Source: Ferruginibacter sp.
GTDB lineage: Bacteria > Bacteroidota > Bacteroidia > Chitinophagales > Chitinophagaceae
Direction of reading: 5' to 3'
Length of the DNA stretch: 64,000 nt
Assembly: GCA_025350645.1 (NCBI GenBank)
Contig: JANXXM010000164.1
Span: forward strand, 28,175 to 92,174
The notes below the pieces were generated by a model. That model was given only the letters and a program-made list of their open reading frames with translations, made no database searches and was not told the origin of the DNA. Shown one piece after another: positions 55,077-63,612 of the stretch (within the stretch, counting starts at the first letter, position 1; every line of letters begins with the position of its first letter). A program made the translations under genes and the position numbers.

Positions 55077-58000
55077 ATGAGTCAGGACAACCAGATTTTT
55101 CAGACAAGCAGTGCATTAAGGGGCAAAAGTGTTACATGGGGAATAAGAATATTTCTTTTTCTATCTCTTTTTATTATAACTGTAGTAATCATTGCCATAC
55201 CAAAAGGTAAATCTCCCAATCTTACCAATATTGAAACGAAAACAAAGTTTTTTGAAAATGAAGTAAATCCTTTAAAACAATTAAATATTTCTTCTACCCA
55301 AAAAAAAAAATACAAAGGGTTTAAATCTTTTTTAGAATCGAAAGACAGAGAAGATTCTATCAATAAACTAAGGGGGAAAATTTTAAAAAAAGATAGTTCA
55401 TTTATTAGAGCGGCTTTTTTTTCGCCTTCATCCATTTTAGATTATCCTATTGCTTTAAAAGATCTGGAAGAAAATGCAAATAAATTAAATACCATTTTCC
55501 CGGAATGGTTCTTTTTTAGTTTAGCCGATAATCAAAAAATAAATTCCAGAATAGATTCCGCAGGTTTTGTATTAATGAAAAAAAACAACCTCAAAATTAT
55601 TCCAATGCTTACCAACTTTAACTCTGTAAAAGGAGATTTTGATGGTATGCTTATGCATACAATATTTAATGATACATTAAAAAGAAAAAAATTCATCAAC
55701 AATCTTGCAGATACATTAATCAAATATGACCTACAAGGAATTAATATAGATTTTGAAGAATTAATAGAACCAACAAGTAAACCGCTGAGCGATTTTCAAA
55801 AACAATTGTACGAAATATTTCATGCAAAAGGGTTGCTGGTAACTCAAGATGTAGTGCCCTTAAATAATGACTACGATTTTGTGGAATTAAACAAATACAA
55901 CGATTACATTATACTGATGGGCTATGACCAATATAGTGATGAAAAAACAGGTCCGGGACCAATTTCCGGGCAAAAATGGATTGAAGAAGGCCTGGATGAT
56001 GCAGCCAAAAAAATAGACCCAGGTAAAATAATTTTGGGTATGGCGGGTTATGGAAAAGACTGGAGTATAGATGATGAGGGAAATGTGTTAAAAGATGATA
56101 ATGGCAAGCTTATTAAACAAATAGATCTTACTTATTCTCAGGCGTTGGATAAAGCGAAACTTGCAAAAGCCGTTATAAATTTTGACAACGATAATTATAA
56201 CCTAAGCTATACATATTCGCAGGAAACCGATGATAAAATTGTAAAGCATATTGTTTGGTTTACTGGCGCTGCCACCAGTTATAATATTATGCGCTTTGCA
56301 GATGAGTACGGCACTGCAGGTACTGCATTATGGGTTTTAGGAAAAGAAGACAGACGGCTTTGGAAATTTTATAACAGAAGTCTTACAAACGAAGCGCTTT
56401 TAAAAAACCCTTTCGACTACAGTTCAATGGAATCTTTGCCATACAATAATCAAAAGCCAACACACTTTGGCGAAGGCGAATTACTGCGAATAATTTATAC
56501 CCCACAAGAAGGTTTGGCAAAATTAGAAATTGATACAGCAGAACAATTGATAACAGAGCAAACATATACACAATTACCCTCCAATTATGTGTATGAAAAG
56601 TTTGCAGAAGACAAAAGTATTTCTGACAGCCCTTTAAAAAAAGGGCATAAAATAATTCTCACATTTGATGACGGACCAAGTGCAGAATACACTCCTCAAA
56701 TTTTAGATATTTTAGAAAAAGAAAAAATACCTGCTACTTTTTTTGTGGTAGGTATTACGGCAGAGCAAAACTTGCCCATCCTGCAAAGAATTTATAAAGA
56801 TGGATATGAAATAGGCAATCACACTTTTACCCACAGCAACATTGCAAAAATGAGTGCAGAGCGTGCAGATCTGGAATTAAAGTCCACCCGGCTTTTAATA
56901 GAAGCCGTTACCGGACGAAGCACTATACTTTTTCGTGCGCCATTTAATGCGGATAGTGAGCCACAAAGTTTTGAAGAAATAGAACCTATAGCCAGAGCTA
57001 AAAAAGATAATTATATAACAGTGGGCGAAAGCATTGATCCCAATGACTGGGATGTAGCAAACGGCGTAAATGCGGACAGTATTTTTAATAGAGTTGTACG
57101 ACTTGCCAATAGTACAAATGGTAATATTATTTTATTTCACGATGCAGGTGGAAACCGGCAGGCAACGGTAGAAGCATTGCCCCGTGTAATAAAATATTTT
57201 AAAGACAAAGGTTGTGTATTTACTACCATAGCAGATTTAATGGGCAAAACAAAAGATGATGTAATGCCTGTAGTGCAAAGAAGCTGGCGTTTAAAACTAA
57301 ACAGCTTTTTCACTTCAACATATTATTGGGTATCGCTTGTTGTTTTTTCTATGTTTCTTGTTGGTATTTTTCTGTCTATGGGCAGAATGTTGCTTATGGG
57401 TATACTTGCATTCAGGCAAAAAAACAGGGAGAAATATTTACCTGTAAGTACAGCACAGCCCGGCGTAAGTATTATTGTACCTGCATATAATGAAGAAATA
57501 AATGCGGTGAGAACGGTGGAAAGTTTATTGCAGCAAGATTATCCAAACCTGCAAATTGTATTTGTAGATGATGGCAGTAAGGACAGCACATTTAAAACTA
57601 TAACTGAATATTTTGCCAGTAACCAGAAAGTGCAGGTTGTAACAAAACAAAATGGTGGAAAAGCTACAGCATTAAACTATGGAATTAACCTGGCCAGCAA
57701 TGATTATGTTGTTTGCATAGATGCAGATACGCAATTAAAAAGAGATGCGGTATCTCAGCTAATGAAAAACTTTTATTCAGCAGAAGGTGAGCCAATAGTG
57801 GGAGCTGTAGCTGGTAATGTAAAGGTAGGCAACGAAATAAATATGATTACGAAGTGGCAAAGTATTGAGTATACCACTTCTCAAAATTTTGATCGTTCTG
57901 CCTTCGATTTATTAAACTGCATAACTGTAGTGCCTGGTGCCATTGGAGCATTTAAAAAATCAGTTGTTTTAGAAGCAGGCGGCTTTACCTCAGATACGCT

Positions 58001-58616
58001 TGCAGAAGATTGTGACCTTACCATGCGTATGCACAAAAAAGGGTACAGTATTAGAAATGCCAGAAAAGCTATTTCATATACAGAAGCACCAGAAACTTTC
58101 AACCAGTTTCTAAAGCAGCGATTTAGATGGAGCTTTGGCGTAATGCAAAGTTTTTGGAAACACAGAGATGCTTTTTTAAACCCAAAATATAAAAATTTTG
58201 GTATGGTAGCTATGCCACACATACTTATATTTCAAATGTTTTTACCATTTCTTGCACCCCTGGCAGATTTTATTTTGATACTCAGTTTACTCGCAGCAGA
58301 GCTAGGTATTATTCCGGCAAGCCTTGGGCATATCATCCTATATTATTTTGTTTTTACTATTGTAGATATGCTAGGTGCATTTATTGCCTTTAATTTTGAA
58401 AACAGTGCACTAAAAGAAACACAAAAAGAACAGGGTCAAAGAAACAAGGAAGATTATAAAAAATTGCTTTGGCTTTTTCCACAGCAATTAATTTACAGGC
58501 AATTGATGTATTATATTTTAATAAAATCATTTAATAAAGCGCTAAAAGGTGAGCTACAGGGCTGGGGAGTATTAAAAAGAACGGGCAATGTAAAACAAAC
58601 TGTATATCCGCAATAA
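55077..58616 (+). CDS. trifunctional GH18-like / NodB deacetylase / GT2 membrane protein
   Basis: A 1179-residue fusion. After a membrane helix (about residues 21-43) comes a glycosyl hydrolase 18-like domain (about 100-440) with the catalytic-strand motif GINIDFEELIEP near residue 223. A NodB deacetylase follows, with LTFDDGPSAEYT near 528 and the H-x3-H HTFTHSN near 582. A second membrane segment (about 745-770) leads to a processive GT2 domain with VSIIVPAYNEE near 798, FVDDGS, DADTQ near 882 and QRFRW near 1013, then C-terminal helices. The combination suggests synthesis and periplasmic modification of an N-acetylglucosamine-type exopolysaccharide. The active-site residues look intact in all three parts. 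Confidence 0.88.
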   Translation: MSQDNQIFQTSSALRGKSVTWGIRIFLFLSLFIITVVIIAIPKGKSPNLTNIETKTKFFENEVNPLKQLNISSTQKKKYKGFKSFLESKDREDSINKLRGKILKKDSSFIRAAFFSPSSILDYPIALKDLEENANKLNTIFPEWFFFSLADNQKINSRIDSAGFVLMKKNNLKIIPMLTNFNSVKGDFDGMLMHTIFNDTLKRKKFINNLADTLIKYDLQGINIDFEELIEPTSKPLSDFQKQLYEIFHAKGLLVTQDVVPLNNDYDFVELNKYNDYIILMGYDQYSDEKTGPGPISGQKWIEEGLDDAAKKIDPGKIILGMAGYGKDWSIDDEGNVLKDDNGKLIKQIDLTYSQALDKAKLAKAVINFDNDNYNLSYTYSQETDDKIVKHIVWFTGAATSYNIMRFADEYGTAGTALWVLGKEDRRLWKFYNRSLTNEALLKNPFDYSSMESLPYNNQKPTHFGEGELLRIIYTPQEGLAKLEIDTAEQLITEQTYTQLPSNYVYEKFAEDKSISDSPLKKGHKIILTFDDGPSAEYTPQILDILEKEKIPATFFVVGITAEQNLPILQRIYKDGYEIGNHTFTHSNIAKMSAERADLELKSTRLLIEAVTGRSTILFRAPFNADSEPQSFEEIEPIARAKKDNYITVGESIDPNDWDVANGVNADSIFNRVVRLANSTNGNIILFHDAGGNRQATVEALPRVIKYFKDKGCVFTTIADLMGKTKDDVMPVVQRSWRLKLNSFFTSTYYWVSLVVFSMFLVGIFLSMGRMLLMGILAFRQKNREKYLPVSTAQPGVSIIVPAYNEEINAVRTVESLLQQDYPNLQIVFVDDGSKDSTFKTITEYFASNQKVQVVTKQNGGKATALNYGINLASNDYVVCIDADTQLKRDAVSQLMKNFYSAEGEPIVGAVAGNVKVGNEINMITKWQSIEYTTSQNFDRSAFDLLNCITVVPGAIGAFKKSVVLEAGGFTSDTLAEDCDLTMRMHKKGYSIRNARKAISYTEAPETFNQFLKQRFRWSFGVMQSFWKHRDAFLNPKYKNFGMVAMPHILIFQMFLPFLAPLADFILILSLLAAELGIIPASLGHIILYYFVFTIVDMLGAFIAFNFENSALKETQKEQGQRNKEDYKKLLWLFPQQLIYRQLMYYILIKSFNKALKGELQGWGVLKRTGNVKQTVYPQ

Positions 58617-58811
58617 TTCTTTGGCGGTAAATGTTATTGAAGCTTTTTTAAAATGTTGCAAATTGTTTTACAAAATAGATTTTTTACAAATCTTCTCCCG
58701 GTAAAATCTCATCATTATTATTTGCTAGAAAAACAAAAATGAATTATCCGGTAAATAAAAACGATAGTACAAAACGATAAAAGATTTGAGCAAACTAATT
58801 TTTTTAATTGA

Positions 58812-58840
58812 TTGTTATTTTATCAAAAAGTATATTTTTG
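58812..58840 (+). promoter_or_regulatory. Bacteroidota-type promoter of acpP
   Basis: TTG at 58812-58814, an 18-bp spacer, and TATTTTTG at 58833-58840, an exact TAnnTTTG match, 27 bp before the acpP start. Confidence 0.7.
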
Positions 58841-58866
58841 CAGGGCATTAACTAAATATTACAAAC

Positions 58867-59103
58867 ATGTCAGACATTTCTAACAAAGTAACACAAATCA
58901 TCGTTGATAAATTAGGCGTTGAAGCATCAGAAGTAACTCCAGAAGCTTCTTTCACTAACGATCTGGGTGCAGATAGCCTGGATACTGTAGAGCTCATTAT
59001 GGAATTTGAAAAAGAATTCAATATCTCTATTCCTGATGAACAAGCTGAAACCATTACTACGGTTGGACAGGCTTTTTCTTATCTGGAACAAAACGCTAAG
59101 TAA
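58867..59103 (+). CDS. acpP: acyl carrier protein
   Basis: A 78-residue acidic carrier of fatty acyl intermediates. The phosphopantetheine attachment serine is in [12 protein letters not shown] near residue 38. The helical bundle pattern and length are standard. It has its own strong promoter and is separated from fabF by a perfect hairpin. In contrast to many Bacteroidota, no rnc gene follows fabF. Confidence 0.97.
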   Translation: MSDISNKVTQIIVDKLGVEASEVTPEASFTNDLGADSLDTVELIMEFEKEFNISIPDEQAETITTVGQAFSYLEQNAK

Positions 59104-59111
59104 CTTTCGGT

Positions 59112-59142
59112 CCCGGCTGGCACTCTGCCAGCCGGGTATTTT
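59112..59142 (+). terminator. intra-operon hairpin (attenuator) between acpP and fabF
   Basis: CCCGGCTGGC and GCCAGCCGGG form a perfect 10-bp GC-rich stem with a 5-base loop, followed by TATTTT. It probably ends most acpP transcripts and lets a fraction continue into fabF, which starts 26 bp after the stem. Confidence 0.8.
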
Positions 59143-59162
59143 AACTTTCACAGGCAAATCGT

Positions 59163-60416
59163 ATGGCTTTAAAAAGAGTAGTTGTTACGGGCATTGGTGC
59201 ACTTACTCCGTTGGGTAAAACGGTGGCTGAGTATTGGCAGGGGCTTGCTGATGGCGTAAGTGGCTGCGATATAATCCAACAGTTTGATGCTGCAAAATTT
59301 AAAACAAGGTTTGCCTGTGAGGTTAAAGATTTTGATGCAAACCATTATCTTGATCGTAAAGAAGCCCGCAAAATGGATCGCTTTACACAGTTTGCTGTAA
59401 TAGCCAGTGATGAAGCGGTAAAAGATGCAGGTATCACTAAAGAAAACGTAAATCCTGACAGGGTAGGCGTTATACTCGGCAGTGGTATTGGTGGTATTGT
59501 TACTTTTCAGGATGAAGTAATAGAGTTTGCGAAAGGAGATGGCACACCCCGTTTCAATCCTTTCTTTATTCCTAAAATGATATTAGATATTGCTACCGGG
59601 CAAATTTCTATGCGCCATGGTTTTAGAGGCCCCAACTTTGCCGTCGTAAGCGCATGTGCAAGTGCTACAAACGCTATAATAGATGCCTTTGATAATATTC
59701 GTTTAAACAAAGCAGATGTAGTAGTAACGGGCGGTAGCGAAGCCGTTATTTGCGAAGCTGGTGTAGGTGGCTTTAATGCTATGAAAGCGCTAAGCGAACG
59801 AAATGATGATCCTAAAACTGCCAGCCGCCCGTTTGATAAAGATAGAGATGGTTTTGTAATGGGCGAAGGTGCAGGTATACTTATATTGGAAAGCCTGGAA
59901 CATGCATTGGCAAGAGGCGCAAAAATATATTGCGAAATAGGTGGTGGTGGTGCTACTGCAGATGCGCACCATATTACCGCCCCGCACCCCGAGGGGCTGG
60001 GCGCAAAAAATGTAATGAATGCGGCTTTGCAGGATGCGGGCATGCAGGTAACTGATATTGATTATATAAACGTACATGGTACCTCTACTCCATTAGGCGA
60101 TATTGCAGAAACAAAGGCTATACTAAGCGTATTCGGCGAGCATGCTTATACCCTTAATATAAGTTCTACAAAAAGTATGACAGGTCATTGCCTTGGTGCT
60201 GCCGGTGCATTGGAAACGCTGGCTTGTATAATGGCTGTTACTAAAGATATTGTTCCTCCTACCATTAATCACTTTACCGATGATCCGGAACTGGATCCCA
60301 AATTAAATTTTACTTTTAACAAAGCACAGCATAAAGTGGTGAACGCCGCTCTCAGTAATACTTTTGGCTTTGGCGGGCATAATGCTTCCGTTATTATAAA
60401 GAAGTATAAGGCATAA
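59163..60416 (+). CDS. fabF: beta-ketoacyl-ACP synthase II
   Basis: Elongating condensing enzyme of type II fatty-acid synthesis. The catalytic Cys lies in VVSACASATNA (near residue 164). Histidines lie in NVHGTSTPLGD (near 303) and SMTGHCLGAAG (near 340). The 417-residue length fits FabF rather than FabH. It follows acpP, its substrate carrier, and is probably transcribed partly from the acpP promoter. Confidence 0.97.
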   Translation: MALKRVVVTGIGALTPLGKTVAEYWQGLADGVSGCDIIQQFDAAKFKTRFACEVKDFDANHYLDRKEARKMDRFTQFAVIASDEAVKDAGITKENVNPDRVGVILGSGIGGIVTFQDEVIEFAKGDGTPRFNPFFIPKMILDIATGQISMRHGFRGPNFAVVSACASATNAIIDAFDNIRLNKADVVVTGGSEAVICEAGVGGFNAMKALSERNDDPKTASRPFDKDRDGFVMGEGAGILILESLEHALARGAKIYCEIGGGGATADAHHITAPHPEGLGAKNVMNAALQDAGMQVTDIDYINVHGTSTPLGDIAETKAILSVFGEHAYTLNISSTKSMTGHCLGAAGALETLACIMAVTKDIVPPTINHFTDDPELDPKLNFTFNKAQHKVVNAALSNTFGFGGHNASVIIKKYKA

Positions 60417-60489
60417 TTTTTGTTTTAAAAATGCATTTTGAAGCTGGTATTTTTAATTTTGAAAATGGATAAAATTATTACACTTCAGT

Positions 60490-62904
60490 TTGAAAAATAT
60501 TATATCTACTATTTCTTTTTACCTTAAAAGCATATCCCGCAGAAAAAAGATAGGCGCTGTAATAATCATTATTTTTCTTTTTGTTTTTTATATCATTCTT
60601 CCGCATAAATTATTTACAACACCTACCAGTTATCTAATAGAAGATGCAGAAGGCAATTTATTAAACGCCAGCATTGCCGAAGACGGGCAGTGGCGTTTCC
60701 CCTACAATAAAAATGTACCACAGCATTTTATAGATTGCATAACTACTTACGAAGACAAACGTTTTTTTTCTCACCCCGGTGTGGATATGAGCGCACTTGG
60801 ACGTGCCATCCTTGCAAACTTACGTGGCAATAAAACACAGGGCGGCAGTACAATATCTATGCAGGTAATAAGGCTAAGCGAGCAAAATGATAAACGAAGT
60901 ATATGGAATAAAATAAAAGAAACTGCACTCGCCATGCGGTTAGAATTTTCTTATTCTAAAAATGAAATTATTGCTTTGTATGCTGCTAATGCACCCTTTG
61001 GCAGCAATGTGGTAGGGCTAGATGCGGCTGCATGGCGCTACTTTGGCCGGAGTGCAGAAAAATTAAGCTGGGCAGAAACAGCTATGCTTGCAGTGCTACC
61101 CAATGCCCCTTCGCTAGTACACCCGGGTAAAAACAGGGAAATATTATTACAAAAAAGAAATTCGTTACTGGATAAATTATTTGCTGCGGGCAAATTAAAA
61201 AAAGAGAAATGTGAGCTGGCAAAAATAGAAGTACTGCCCGTAAAACCTTTACCGCTGCCGCAAAATGCCCCGCATCTTTTACAACGGTTTCGCATAGAAA
61301 ATAAAACCGGTATTACAAAAATAAAAACAACTGTTGATGGTACATTACAGCAAAATGTAAACGATATTGTAAGCCGCCACCAGCAATTATTAAAAAGCAA
61401 TGGCATTAATAATTTATGTGCCCTGGTGCTGGATGTTGAAACGGGAAATACACTGGCTTATGTGGGTAATATTTTTCAACCGCAAAATAAAAACCTGGAA
61501 AGTGATGTAGATGTTATAAATGCGGCACGCAGCCCGGGCAGTGCATTAAAACCCATTTTATATGCAGCAATGCTAAGCGATGGCGGCATTTTACCCAACA
61601 GTTTAATACCAGATATTCCTACACAAATAGGCGGTTACAACCCGCAAAACTTTGATTTGAATTATGATGGTGCCGTGCCGGCAAGCCGGGCTTTGAGCCG
61701 CAGTTTAAATATACCTGCAGTAAAATTATTGCAGCAATATAAATACCAGCGTTTTTATGAAACCCTGCAGCAATGCGGCATTACTACGTTAAAAAACCCG
61801 GCAGATTTTTATGGTCTTAGTCTTATACTCGGCGGCTGCGAAGTAAAAATGTGGGAACTTGCAGGTATATATGCCTCATTTGCACGTACGCTTAATCATC
61901 AAAAAAAGAACAAAGGAATTGTAGATTCAAGAGATTTTCATGGACCAAAATATACTGAGAAGAAATTGGGAATTGGTAATTTGGATGCACTACAAATTCC
62001 CAATTCCCTATCCCAAATTCAATTGGATGCTACCTCCATCTACTTCACTTTTCAGGCAATGCAGGAAGTAATGCGGCCCGGCGAAGAAGGTTTGTGGCAG
62101 CAGTTTTCCTCTTCCCAAAAAATAGCCTGGAAAACAGGAACAAGTTTTGGTTTTAGAGATGCATGGGCCATTGGCGTTACATCAAAATATGTGGTGGCCG
62201 TATGGGCAGGTAATACAACAGGCGAAGGGCGTGCAGGATTAATAGGCGTGCAAACTGCGGCGCCTGTACTTTTTGATATTTTCCATTTACTACCCAATAC
62301 TACCTGGTTTGCAAAGCCTGCATACAACTATGTATATGTACCCGTATGCAGGCAAAGTGGTTTTCGTGCAAATATAGATTGTGCAAATGCAGATACATTG
62401 ATGATGCCGCCAAACGCTCTGCGGTCGCCGCTTTGCCCCTATCATAAAATTATACAGATGGATGCAACTTTACAATTTCAGGTAAACGAAAGTTGTGAAT
62501 TGCCGGCAAACATGCAGCATAAAAGTTGGTTTGTACTGCCGCCGGGTATGGAATATTATTACAAGCAACGCAATGCAGATTATAAAATATTACCCCCTTT
62601 TAAACCCGGCTGCCATGCTGCAGAAACACAAAAATTAATGGAGCTTATTTATCCGCAGAACGATGCAAGAATATTTGTACCAAAAGAAATGAATGGCGAA
62701 AAAGGTAAAACAATTTTTACTGCGGCACACCGCAACAGCGAAGCAAAAATATTTTGGAGCCTGGATAATACTTTTACAGGTACAACACAGCATTATCACC
62801 AACTGGCTTTGAGCCCTGGCACTGGTAAACATACCATAACCGTAACAGATGAAGAAGGAAATAGTGTAATGCGGAGGTTTGAAATTATTGATGAGAATAA
62901 ATAG
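60490..62904 (+). CDS. pbpC: penicillin-binding protein 1C
   Basis: An 804-residue bifunctional peptidoglycan synthase. After an N-terminal membrane helix comes the GT51 transglycosylase (TYEDKRFFSHPGVDM near residue 84, GGSTISMQV). The transpeptidase has the S-x-x-K motif in SPGSALKP near 350 and KTGTSFGFRD near 549. A C-terminal BiPBP_C-like domain follows. The start is a TTG at 60490; no in-frame ATG exists between the upstream stop (60460-60462) and the transglycosylase domain. A palindromic DNA segment interrupts the transpeptidase region at 61968-62008 but keeps the frame. The usual alpha-2-macroglobulin-like partner gene is not adjacent. Confidence 0.93.
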   Translation: MKNIISTISFYLKSISRRKKIGAVIIIIFLFVFYIILPHKLFTTPTSYLIEDAEGNLLNASIAEDGQWRFPYNKNVPQHFIDCITTYEDKRFFSHPGVDMSALGRAILANLRGNKTQGGSTISMQVIRLSEQNDKRSIWNKIKETALAMRLEFSYSKNEIIALYAANAPFGSNVVGLDAAAWRYFGRSAEKLSWAETAMLAVLPNAPSLVHPGKNREILLQKRNSLLDKLFAAGKLKKEKCELAKIEVLPVKPLPLPQNAPHLLQRFRIENKTGITKIKTTVDGTLQQNVNDIVSRHQQLLKSNGINNLCALVLDVETGNTLAYVGNIFQPQNKNLESDVDVINAARSPGSALKPILYAAMLSDGGILPNSLIPDIPTQIGGYNPQNFDLNYDGAVPASRALSRSLNIPAVKLLQQYKYQRFYETLQQCGITTLKNPADFYGLSLILGGCEVKMWELAGIYASFARTLNHQKKNKGIVDSRDFHGPKYTEKKLGIGNLDALQIPNSLSQIQLDATSIYFTFQAMQEVMRPGEEGLWQQFSSSQKIAWKTGTSFGFRDAWAIGVTSKYVVAVWAGNTTGEGRAGLIGVQTAAPVLFDIFHLLPNTTWFAKPAYNYVYVPVCRQSGFRANIDCANADTLMMPPNALRSPLCPYHKIIQMDATLQFQVNESCELPANMQHKSWFVLPPGMEYYYKQRNADYKILPPFKPGCHAAETQKLMELIYPQNDARIFVPKEMNGEKGKTIFTAAHRNSEAKIFWSLDNTFTGTTQHYHQLALSPGTGKHTITVTDEEGNSVMRRFEIIDENK
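61968..62008. repeat. palindromic element inside pbpC
   Basis: Arms 61968-61983 (GGGAATTGGTAATTTG) and 61993-62008 (CAAATTCCCAATTCCC) are complementary at 15 of 16 positions around a 9-base loop. It lies in the coding frame and is translated as GIGNLDALQIPNSL within a loop of the transpeptidase domain. Confidence 0.7.
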
Positions 62905-62939
62905 ATCGTTGGCAATAATAAATTGAATATTACTATTGC

Positions 62940-63587
62940 CTAATTATTTGCCGCATTGTATTCAAATATTTTTATGTACCTGTTATTTATAGTATCAAAA
63001 GTAATTTTCTCTTTAATTAGTATAAATTTATTTTGCATCATCAACGCTTTAAAAGCATCTTCGGTAAAAAATGGGTAGTTACAAATTCTGTCTTTTTTTA
63101 TTGGCTTATGTACCAATATTTCTTCGATGAATACAGAGCCATTATTGGTAAGAATTCTTTTTACATCCTGCAACATCCTATTTCTGTCAGAAAATTCGTG
63201 TATTACATCAAACAATAAAACTTTATTAAAAGTGGCGGAAGGTAGATTGGTACTCGTTTCTGTGCCATAGACAATATTAAATTGTTCCAGAACAGTTTTA
63301 TATTCAAATCTTTTTATTGTTTTTAAAAGTTTTTTTCTGTTTAAGATATTGCTATCTATATCTTCTACTGTAAAAATAATTTCTGGGTATTTATTTGCAA
63401 TAGGCAGAAGAGAGTAACCGCTGCTTGTTCCAATATCTGCAATTTTATCTGTTATAGAAAGGTTTAAGAATTGGATGATAATATTTAGTTTGTTTGCTGT
63501 AAGGCTATCCGTATTTAATTTTTGGGCATAACTATTTTGACATAAAAATATTTGAATAATCAAAGAAAACAGTATTGCTTTTTTCAT
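62940..63587 (-). CDS. class I SAM-dependent methyltransferase with signal peptide
   Basis: A 215-residue protein whose first 21 residues (KKAILFSLIIQIFLCQNSYA) form a convincing signal peptide. The rest is a Rossmann methyltransferase: SAM motif I in IADIGTSSGYSLL near residue 51, the acidic end of strand 2 in FTVEDID, and the KVLLFDVIHEFSD motif in the middle. A secreted SAM enzyme is unusual since SAM is cytosolic. No cysteine gives a clear lipobox. The gene precedes the DUF4276-like gene boundary by 25 bp on the same strand and could share its transcript. Function unknown. Confidence 0.75.
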   Translation of the reverse strand: MKKAILFSLIIQIFLCQNSYAQKLNTDSLTANKLNIIIQFLNLSITDKIADIGTSSGYSLLPIANKYPEIIFTVEDIDSNILNRKKLLKTIKRFEYKTVLEQFNIVYGTETSTNLPSATFNKVLLFDVIHEFSDRNRMLQDVKRILTNNGSVFIEEILVHKPIKKDRICNYPFFTEDAFKALMMQNKFILIKEKITFDTINNRYIKIFEYNAANN

Positions 63588-63612
63588 AATTTTTTAATTA
63601 TCATCATTTATG

